DNA of 64,000 nt from Conchocele bisecta (taxonomy: Eukaryota; Mollusca; Bivalvia; Lucinida; Thyasiridae): contig CM055265.1 in the NCBI GenBank assembly GCA_029237695.1, positions 106,964,773-107,028,772 on the forward strand, read 5' to 3'. The position numbers and the translations under genes were made by a program. Shown here one piece after another: positions 39,192 to 51,100 of the stretch. Under the pieces are notes generated by a model. It was not told the origin of the DNA. It searched no databases and saw only the letters and a program-made list of their open reading frames with translations. The first letter of the stretch is position 1; each line of letters opens with the position of its first letter.

Positions 39192-42100
39192 AAGGAATAC
39201 AATAGGTTTTCGGCGAAGCTGAAAGCCGCCTCAAACCTAATTTTCAGTTCTGCATCGTATATTCATTTATGAAGCGAAGTACACATATCTGACGCCTGGA
39301 AATAAAATGATTTTGTAAAATATGGGTACATAATACTGAACAGTAAGCGCAATTGCAAACGCCAGTGTCTGTGCAACCTATGGTTACTAATTTAACCGCT
39401 ACATCAATCATGTTAATTCAGCTAGTGACTATAATGGCAACCACTATATATCGGTACTGGAGAAAATAGGGCTTATGGGTTTCGCGACCAGTGTAGTTCC
39501 ATATCAGCATGTGCATCCGCAAAGTCTGAACATGATATGCACTGTTCGCTATGCTGCTAACAAGCCAAGCAATATATCGTTATCACACTACAGTAGTGTG
39601 TTACATTGTATTTGATCAGAAACTGCACTGGTCCCAAATCCCATAAGCCCACTTTTTCCTGTCACAGCCACAAACAAATGTATAGGATTATCATTTTACA
39701 ACTACATGTACAGATTTACGTTTCTCAAATTGAACATGCTAAAGTGGTTTGTGTTAGTACCGTAACGGCGGACATATAATACCAAATTGTATTGCATAAA
39801 ATGGGTTTTCACAGTGTAATACTAATAACACAGTGTAATACTAATAACACAGTGTAATACTAATAACACAGTGTAATACTAATAACACAGTGTAATAACA
39901 CAGTGTAATACTAATAACACAGTGTAATACTAATAACACAGTGTAATACTAATAACACAGTGTAATACTAATAACACAGTGTAATAACACAGTGTAATAC
40001 TAATAACACAGTGTAATACTAACTAACAAGTGTAATACTAATAATATAAGTGTAATACTAATAACACAGTGTAATACTAATAACACAGTGTAATACTAAT
40101 AACACAGTGTAATAACACAGTGTAATACTAATAACACAGTGTAATACTAATAACACAGTGTAATACTAATAACACAGTGTAATACTTATAAACAGTTGTA
40201 ATACTAATAACACGCTGTTAAATACTAATAAACACAGTGTAATACTAATTAACACAGTTGTAATACTAAGAAACCGTGTAATACTAATAACACAGTGTAT
40301 ACTATAACACAGTGTACTAATAACACAGTGTAATACATAACAGTGTAATACTAATAACACAGTAATACTAATAAGTAATAACTAATACTAATACAGTGTA
40401 ATAACAGTAATATAATAACACAGTGTAATACTAATAACACATGTAATAGTAATAACACAAGTGTAATACTAATAACAACACGTAATAACTAATACAGTGT
40501 AATACTAATAACACAGTGTAATAACACAGTGTAATACTAATAACACAGTGTAATACTAATAACACAGTGTAATACTAATAACACAGTGTAATACTAATAA
40601 CACAGTGTAATAACACAGTGTAATACTAATAACACAGTGTAATACTAATAACACAGTGTAATACTAATAACACAGTGTAATACTAATAACACAGTGTAAT
40701 ACTAATAACACAGTGTAATACTAATAACACAGTGTAATACTAATAACACGTGTAATACTAATAACACAGTGTAATACTAATCATAATACACTAGTGGTGT
40801 AATAATATGCAAATTATGATGCAGAAGAAAAAGATGGATGACCAGTACCAGCTTCAATGTATACTAGTTTACGTACATGTATGCCATAAACAGAATCTAA
40901 GATTTGTGTTGATTTAATATACTATTTATTAAACTCGGCATATCCTAGTTTCTTATGAAATCAGTGAATGAGTTTAATAATAATCGTATTAAATCGTCAC
41001 TCATGTAAGATCCACTATATTCACCCTGTTTATCCCAGTATATGCTAGTAGATCATGGAATAGAGTCGATTAAATCACGAACAGCCCAGTTTGTAATGTT
41101 ACAAAATAAATGAAAAGTCATGCAGAGCATGATGTTATTAGCCGATCAAATCAGGGTAAAGTGCATCGAACATATGTAGGTGTCTCTGGTAACATTGTCA
41201 ATGGTAAACTATTTTCGACCACAGTTCTGTACCCAGCGTTGACATTTTTCTCGATTTTGTGCAGGTTTTGGAAACCCGTTCCCAAATCCATCCAATAGCA
41301 GCAATGCCATAGCAGCAATGTTTTGTTGTCACCATTATGTTGCGAAATATTCCAGCGTAACACCTGTACTGTATGCTCTATTTATCTACAAATTACACTC
41401 CGCAATACACAAAGTTGTAGTCACTGTGTGTGTGTTTGTCCGAATTCTGTGGCAGCATGCGAGTGGGCGGAGCTACCAGGGCTATATATATCTAGCGGTT
41501 ACAGTGTCATCTAAAAATAGACGCAAGCTCCTGCGTATTCAGGCACATGCCCAGATTGGCCTAACGTGCCCCATCCGTGATTTTTTTGCGCGATGTCGGG
41601 CGCAAGACACTCAATAATTTGCGGCATTGACAATAATTAAGGGGGATTGCCGCAATCGCGCGTGCTGGATGCATCCCTGCCATCCCTGCATGATACGTAA
41701 ACAAATCAAAGTTGGCTATGAAGGGCAATTCTTCGTTTTGATTGGTGGAAAATTTTGTGAATATTAACTAGCGTCAAATGACGCGCATACGCGATCCAAT
41801 GGGATAAACCCGAGATGCTGGGATAAACCCGAAAATGCTGGGGCTGCTAGTAAGGAGATTTTGAGCAGAGGTCGATTATAAATTAGCCGAATAAACACAT
41901 TTTACGCGATTATACGTGGCTGAAACTTGTTCTGTTTAATAAATAAAAGCTTTAAATTAGCCCAATAATCGGCGTATGTTGGCGTATATGGCCATTAGAG
42001 CCAACTATGGACTTCAACAACAATAACTTCCGGGTTAAATCTCTTCAGGCGTTCAGCTCATTAAGTATTCAAAATTGTGTTATTTGGCTATAAGTAAAGT

Positions 42101-45100
42101 TTTAAACGGAGATAATTGCCAAAAATGCAAACTTTATCGGTTGATGCAATTTGGAAGTGATACAGAAAAATTCGCGTTCGTAGATTACCGAATAGCGGAG
42201 AAAAGGGTTGCTACAAACTTTTTCAGAATTCGATGGATAACCAATATATTAGCCGATCTATAAATAGATCGGCTAATAACGATGCGTTTGGCTGATTTAC
42301 GCCAACTGCAGTTCCAAAACCGAAGACAACACGCACATGTATTGACGATCTTAACGCTCACATGGGAGACGCCTTTAACCCTTAGCCTGCTGAATGAAAT
42401 GTTGTCGTCTGCTGTTTATGTTTTATTTTCGATTTTTCTCATCAAAAACATGGTTTGACAGCACTTTAGAATCATTTCCATTGGAAATGATTCTAAAGTG
42501 CTGTCAAACCATGTTTTTATTGAGAAACAGGGCAAAAAATAAAGCAACTGCAGACGACAGTTTTCGCGATCAGCAGGCTAAGGGTTAATTATCTGACTGC
42601 ATCCGACAGAAACCCTCTACATCATGATGGATACACAAAGGACAGCAGTGGTTTCAATTTAGCTATACCTCATGTTAGATGCATGTACAGTCGAACGTCC
42701 CTGAACGGCCACCTCCCTACAACAACATCATCTCTATAACAGTCGCCATTTTATATCGCAAATGGATGCTTTCCTCTGTATCTAACCCTTAGACTGCTGA
42801 GCACGAACATTGTCGTATGCTGTTGCTTTTGCCGTCTTTCTCAATGAAAACATGTTTTGACAGCATTTTAGAATCATTTCCATTTCCCAAAGTATGTTTT
42901 TGATGAGAATTATCGAAGACAATAAATGAAAAGTCATGCAGAGCATGATGTTATTAGCCGATCAAATCAGGGTAAAGTGCATCGAACATATGTAGGTGTC
43001 TCTGGTAACATTGTCAATGGTAAACTATTTTCGACCACAGTTCTGTACCCAGCGTTGACATTTTTCTCGATTTTGTGCAGGTTTTGGAAACCCGTTCCCA
43101 AATCCATCCAATAGCAGCAATGCCATAGCAGCAATGTTTTGTTGTCACCATTATGTTGCGAAATATTCCAGCGTAACACCTGTACTGTATGCTCTATTTA
43201 TCTACAAATTACACTTTGCAATACACAAAGTTGTAGTCACTGTGTGTTTGTCCGAATTCTGTGGCAGCAAGCGAGTGGGCGGAGCTACCAGAGCTATATG
43301 TATCTAGCGGTTACAGTAAGATAAGATAAGATAAATTTTATTTAACGTCGGCAAGATATATAACAAGTAACATAAGTTCTCAAGAACTTTTGAACCGACA
43401 CAGTGTCATCTAAAAATAGACGCAAGCTCCTGCGTATTCAAGCACATGCCCAGATTGGCCTAATGTGCCCCATCCGTGATTTTTTGCGCGATGTCGGGCG
43501 CAAGACAATCAATAATTTGCGGCATTGACAATAATTAAGGGGGATTGCCGCAATCGCGCGTGCTGGATGCATCCCTGCCATCCCTGCATGATACGTAAAC
43601 AAAGTTCGCTATGAAGGGCAATTCTTCGTTTTGATTGGTGGAAAATTTTGTGAATATTAACTAGCGTCAAATGACGCGCATACGCGATCCAATGGGATAA
43701 ACCCGAGATGCTGGGATAAACCCGAAAATTCTGGGGTTGCTAGTAAGGAGATTTTGAGCAGAGGTCGATTATAAATTAGCCGAATAAACACATTTTACGC
43801 GATTATACGTGGCTGAAACTTGTTCTGTTTAATAAATAAAAGCTTTAAATTAGCCCAATAATCGGCGTATGTTGGCGTATATGGCCATTAGAGCCAACTA
43901 TGGACTTCAACAACAATAACTTCCGGGTTAAATCTCTTCCGCGTTCAGCTCATTACGTATTCAAAATTGTGTTATTTGGCTATAAGTAAAGTTTTAAACG
44001 GAGATAATTGCCAAAAATGCAAACTTTATCGGTTGATGCAATTTGGAAGTGATACAGAAAAATTCGCGTTCGTAGATTACCGAATAGCGGAGAAAAGGGT
44101 TGCTACAAACTTTTTCAGAATTCGATGGATAACCAATATATTAGCCGATCTATAAATAGATCGGCTAATAATAAACAGCGGACGGCACAATTTAATTCAG
44201 CATTAACCTCCCTACAACAGCCACCTCTCAACAACAGCCAGTTTTGCGTCTACCCATGGGTGGCTGTTGTAGTGAGGTTGCACTGTAATTGTCAATGATG
44301 TAACTACACAACGTAAACATATATTGGAGTCCTAACCCTTAGCCTGCTGATCGCGAAACTGTCGTCTGCTGTTGCTTTATTTTTTGCCCTGTTTCTCAAT
44401 AAAAACATGGTTTGACAGCACTTTAGAATCATTTCCAATGGAAATGATTTTAAAGTGCTGTCAAAGCATGTTTTTGATGATAATAATTGAAAATAAAACA
44501 TAAACAGCAGACGACAACATTTCATTCAGCAGGCTAAGGGCTAACACAAATGTGCAACGATCTCAACCATGACACCCTGGGGATATCATAGGATGTTCGG
44601 TGTGCATGTGTGTCCATGTTCATTCATTGCATATTGCAGATATTCGATGATTCCAGAATCCAGGAACACTACGTTAACAGTTTACACTTCATACATGGAA
44701 TACAGACATGCTTAAGCCCGCTCTCAGTTTTATGTAATAACGTATGGAATGTGCCAGTTAATTCACCGTAATGTAACTAATTTCCTACGTGAAGTTTCTT
44801 TATTTATTAAATTACCCACCGAATACCTCTATGTAGGTGTACTAATTTCAAACTATTTTCCAACGTGTTTTTTTATGTATTTTAGCTCCAAACTATATAA
44901 ATGAGTGGTGATATCATATATGTTCGTGCATAAATAAGAACAACATTTATATTATCAGTATGAAAATTTACCCTCAGCATGAAATGGGCTTCGTGGCATC
45001 ATCGAATTGCATGTAGCAATGGTTCATCTCTCGTTGAGGAGATTTGTTTGATTATTGTATACTACGGGGCCCGTTTCACTAAATTTCGTACGACTAAGAT

Positions 45101-48100
45101 GTTCGTAAGTGCACATTTATGATCGTCTGAAAATTTCAATTGATGGATTTACATTTATATGCAGCCTATGCTCAACAGATGTAAATCCAATATTTGTTTA
45201 CAAGAAAACATTGTTAATGTGAAATCATAATTTTGCACTTACGAACATTTTAGTCGTACGAAGTTTAGTGAAACGGGCCCCTGTTCTGTAGATACACAAT
45301 ACATTGTGAGTGCAATATCATCCAAATGATGTCCTTAGAACTACGTTGAGGCTTTTATGCTGACTTTCGGTCATCGAGATGCCATCAAAATTGTTAAAAA
45401 AAGATGAAGAACGAATTCCTCAACATTGAAAACATATTCCTATCTGCCTACTGTCTGTTTCACGAAACCTGCCCAAATTTTACGGATATATACACAATGC
45501 AAAAACAATATTTTTTGTGATAATATTAAATTAAAGCAAAATTTAAGAACGAGCCTTCTTTTTATTTCGTTAAATTTAGTAAAATATTGATTTTATTGCG
45601 AAAACAAAATTTCCCCATGTTAAATCCCCATAGAGTGAAGATGTCTATGGGGATTTAACATGGGGATTTTTTTTGGAATTTCATAAATACTGGACCGATT
45701 TTTAAAATTTAACTTTTGTTTTCTTAGTTAGATCATATCCAAGCTATCTAGTCAGGTTTCGGAGTCAATTTTCAATTTTTTTCGTTTTTTTGACTCCTCC
45801 CATACTTCCTTACCACTTTTTCCCCCAAGTTAAATTCCCATAGACAAATCAATTTTTCGTAATAAAATCAATATTTGACCGAATTTCACGAAATAAAAAG
45901 AAGGCTCATTCTTAAATTTTCCTTTAATTTAATATTATCAAAAAAAATATTTTTTTTGAACTGTCTATATAGCCGTAAAATTTGGGCAGCTTTCGTGAAA
46001 CAGACAGTAGATGCATAGGCAGGCAATGCTGTCTGATTAATGCTGAACTGTATTGTATATTATACTCTTTGTATGACGAAGTCATGCTATAAACATGCTT
46101 TCATACTCATTGCCCATTGTTTACCTGATAGCGCATATTCTTCAACAGTATTATCCTCAGATTTCAGGAAATAAGGTAGGATATTGTCATACTTCCACGT
46201 GTGTGTCCTGTCGTCCGCCCATTGGCTGTAGTCATGACGACTGCCACGTGAATACAACATCCGGCCAGTAAGACTGTTACCGCCAAGGATTTTCGAAGAA
46301 GGCCAAAAACATTTCTGCAATTACAATTCGTACAAATGGAATATCAAATAACTCGCAGACATCATGCGCGGATCCAGGCGGATGCGTGCCCGGCACGGGA
46401 TCCCTCTAACATGTTATATTTTTATTTTAAGCATGCAGAATGAGCCATTTAACAGTATGATTTTCAGAATTCGACAAGGGATAACTCTGCAAACCGCTCT
46501 CGTATCGTCCGTAGCACTCTGCTACGGACGATACTGGAGTGTTTTGCAGACCCAAACCGACATTCTCCATCATAGCTTGAAGTCATCATTTTCAAATTGG
46601 AGGACAACGTACTGATGTCTGGATCCGCCCATGGAAATACCGATCAGTGGGGGGACAACATACTGATGTCTGGGTCCGCCCATGGAAATACCGACCATTG
46701 GGGGAACAAAGTACTGATGTCTGGATCCGCCCATGGAAATACCGATCAGTGGGGGGACAACATACTGATGTCTGGGTCCGCCCATGGAAATACCGACCAT
46801 TGGGGGAACAAAGTACTGATGTCTGGATCCGCCCATGGAAATACCGATCATTGGCAGGACAACGAACTGATGTCTGCATCCACCCATGGAAATACTGATC
46901 AGTGGGGGGGGGGGGGGGGGGACAACGAACTCATGTCTGGATCCGCCCATGGAAATACCAATCATTGAGAGGACAACGTACTGATGTCTGGATCCGCCCA
47001 TGGAAATACCGATCAGTGGGAGGACAACGTACTGAATGTCTGGATCCGCTCATGGAAATACCGATCATTGGGAGGACAACGTACTGATGTCTGGATCCGC
47101 CCATGGAAATACTTATCAGTGGGGGGAAAACGTACTGATGTCTTGATCCGCCCATGGAAATACCGATCATTGGGAGGACAACGTACTGAATGTCTGGATC
47201 CGCTCATGGAAATACTGATTATTGGGAGGACAACGTACTGATGTCTGGATCCGCCCATGGAAATACCGATCATTGGGGGGACAACGTACTGATGTAACCA
47301 TTATAATAAACACATTCAAAATAAATGAAAAGGTTCGCACTCATAGAATACCATCGCCGTATTCACATAGTTTGCACAGGACATAATGCATATTGTCATA
47401 CCGCAGATAAATTTCTTGCGTTTTGATTGATCAAGACCGTCAATATAGCTGGAATAAAACATGGTGGCGGGTCGAGTCTGAGTCGACAACGAAAACAATT
47501 GGAAATCACCTCCGAAACATAGTCATATGGATTGGTAATGATCTAATTAAAAAAACAACAGTTAGACTTTGAAAATCGGTCCAGAAATTGCCAATTTATT
47601 AACGAATATGGGCCGCGCCATACGAAAACCGGGCTTAATGACAACGTTATGGAAAGCGGTAAACGACGTCGGAAAAACGACGATTCAAATTGTCTAACGT
47701 CGCCGTAAAAGTTCACATTTTGCCCTCCCATTTGCGTTTACTGGCGTCGGTTAACATTAAGTGTGAACAGAAAACGGAACATGAAAACTTACATAATCTT
47801 TCATTAATATGAGACGCGATGCCTTGTACCTCAGTACACATATTATGACGTCATGACTTGACGTCACGTACTTGTGACGTCACTGAACGTGAATACATGT
47901 TTGACGTTATGGCCATGGTGTCGTGACAAAATATTATAGCAAGGATACTTGCACGAGTTCCTCGCAGCATCAATGACTTAGAAATGCTTGAGGCGCAGTA
48001 CATTGTCGCCTAACTGTCGTTCTTTGACATTGTCACTCTTTTTCGTCGTTTGTCCTTATGATTTCAAAATGGTGAACGCATAATTTAACTGGTTACATAT

Positions 48101-51100
48101 CAGCGAAGTTTTCGCTTACACTGCACTTTGATACATAAATAATCTTAAATATGAAGAACCTAGTGTATGCAAACGATATTAGTAAATTGAGACTTTTGAA
48201 CTATTCTATCCAGTACTTAGCGAACGATATGCCATTTAATGCCACTTATTTGATCACAAACGGAGGTAGACACGCAGCTATGTAATTACATATATATCCG
48301 GTGTTTGTATTGAATTTGGCAAAATAAATGCATCAACATCTCTCTAATAGATTCAGAATCAGTGATTTCATTGCAGCTTCTTGATTGTTTGTGCATAAGC
48401 AATACATAATGCACAAAACACACAGTGAGGTCGGTGGAGTTTTCGAAAAGTCTTGAAATTAATTTGAAATTTGATGGTCATAAACTTACTTTTCGTACGG
48501 TTTGTAGTATCAAATCATCAGCTTATCACTTGACTGCATAATAATGGATATCAGGTGATGGTAATGCGATCCTCAAGAAAGACACACGGCGAAAGTTATC
48601 ACCCTATCACGCTAACACATCTGCCCGACGTCGTGTTTTGTCACAAAGTTAATGTTATAATTAAGCGGCCTACTGCCTACTTTAAAATACTGCCTACTTT
48701 AAAATATGTCGTCGCAGGAAATGTTAAATAATGTCGCTATTATTCCCCAAAAGTATTTCAGACAGCAGCAAACAACAGGGAAACGCCAACACTTCTCACT
48801 CTGCCTTGTTTGAAAATAATTATTCATACGAAATTACGTTACTTGGGCCGCAATCCAAAAAATGACGTTACATTAGTAACTGCAACACGAGCCATAAACA
48901 TTATTTTCATACTTTGCCTTGGCCTAATGGGAGACACTTGGCCAGGCTGCGAGATATCCAAATTTGGTTGACATACACTAAAAGATGACAAATCTATAGG
49001 ACTTGTCCGGGTATTTTAGCAACACCTCTTGTATACGCCGTTGATAAAACGTAATTTCGACGTCATTGATCTAAAACGTCATATAAGTTTTTACCACGCG
49101 TCATAAAAATACTTCTAAAATGAAAAATAATTGGGATGCATTGATAATTTTTGCGGAATATGGCTTTTAAAAGATGTACAATTCAGAATAAGCGAACAAG
49201 TAAAAACTGATTTTTTTGTCATTAAGCCCGGTTTTCGCACGGCGCGGCTCATATCTATTCGTTTATATCTGGATGACGTCGGGTAATATTTGTAACGTCA
49301 TGACGTCGTGCTGTTTGGCACCATATTTCTATGACGTTAAACATGCATTTATAAAACTAAATTCTGGATAAAAATAAAGAATCTGCGATATGACAAATAC
49401 GTTATTGTGATTCTACAAAGTCAATATGGTGTCATATTGCATGCCTGAAGCTATATTCACCCGAGGCGCAGCGCAGATTCAGACGGGAAATATGACACCA
49501 TATTAACTGTGTAAAATCACAAATACATGTATTCCAAAAATATCGGAACAATTCAGTGTTTACATGCGCTTACCTGGTTTTTCATGGCCCGACAGGCGTG
49601 TTTCTGTGGCGTGGTATATAGTCCATAGTCCAACACCGACCCCTCGCCAATAGGGGTCCACAGGGGCACATGGTTCCAGAAGTTTCCCGTTTCCTCGCCC
49701 CCAGATTCCAGTAGGAGAATGGAGAGTCGGGGATCTTCAGAGAGGCGGCTTGCCAGAACACAGCCCGCGATACCACCACCCACTGTGAATACATATATTT
49801 CTCACCAATGTACACATAATTTTACCAGTACAACATATTAGCTATATACACATGATGCACAATTGCAATTCTATATAGAATTATGAGAGACGATATTTAC
49901 ACGATCCAGGTAAAACAACATCATATTCACACAATACACTTTGAGCTATAAAATACGTACAACTGTTGTAAATCCATGCATGCTATTGCAACACATAGCT
50001 ACCATGCACTTGCCGTGATCATCGTATCTATCCTGTTAAAAAGAGTCAGTGACAACAGTGATACTATTACAAATGCATGAATTACACCAGTTGGTTGACT
50101 AAAAACAGTTGATTGCTACTGATGTATATATACGCATACAAGTAAGAACTGAGCTGTCGGTGCTGACCATAACATAGTGCTTAAACATAATAATAATACA
50201 TACATGACACGTGATGATAATTGACGGGGTCAGTGCAATAAAGGGATTACATGCAGTTACCAGGGTTAAATAGTAGTTATTGTTATTAGCCGATCTATTT
50301 ATAGATCGGCTAATATATTGGTTATCCATCGAATTCTGAAAAAGTTTGTAGCAACCCTTTTCTCCGCTATTCGGTAATCTACGAACGCGAATTTTTCTGT
50401 ATCACTTCCAAATTGCATCAACCGATAAAGTTTGCATTTTTGGCAATTATCTCCGTTTAAAACTTTACTTATAGCCAAATAACACAATTTTGAATACTTA
50501 ATGAGCTGAACGCCTGAAGAGATTTAACCGGAAGTTATTGTTGTTGAAGTCCATAGTTGGCTCTAATGGCCATATACGCCAACATACGCCGATTATTGGG
50601 CTAATTTAAAGCTTTTATTTATTAAACAGAACAAGTTTCAGCCACGTATAATCGCGTAAAATGTGTTTATTCGGCTAATTTATAATCGACCTCTGCTCAA
50701 AATCTCCTTACTAGCAACCCCAGCATTTTCGGGTTTATCCCAGCATCTCGGGTTTATCCCATTGGATCGCGTATGCGCGTCATTTGACGCTAGTTAATAT
50801 TCACAAAATTTTCCACCAATCAAAACGAAGAATTGCCCTTCATAGCCAACTTTGATTTGTTTACGTATCATGCAGGGATGGCAGGGATGCATCCAGCACG
50901 CGCGATTGCGGCAATCCCCCTTAATTATTGTCAATGCCGCAAATTATTGATTGTCTTGCGCCCGACATCGCGCAAAAAATCACGGATGGGGCACATTAGG
51001 CCAATCTGGGCATTTGCCTGAATACGCAGGAGCTTGCGTCTATTTTTAGATGACACTGTAACCGCTAGATATATATAGCCCTGGTAGCTCCGCCCACTCG

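Larger units (their letters stand above)
42783..44204 (+). mobile_element. P6 MITE split by P5 copy 2
   Basis: Left part 42783-42925 (TAACCCTTAGACTGCTGA to GAAGACAATA); right part 44171-44204 (TAAACAGCGGACGGC to CAGCATTAA). The two pieces align with the ends of 44333-44544. Confidence 0.8.

Noticed and set aside
46570..47001. 143-codon minus-strand frame with a 17-residue repeat
   Set aside because: It is the 51-base minisatellite read through; the plus strand and other frames are equally open, and it lies in an intron.
46590..47297. CRISPR-like regular repeats
   Set aside because: Units are contiguous with no unique spacers, and the genome is eukaryotic; it is a minisatellite.
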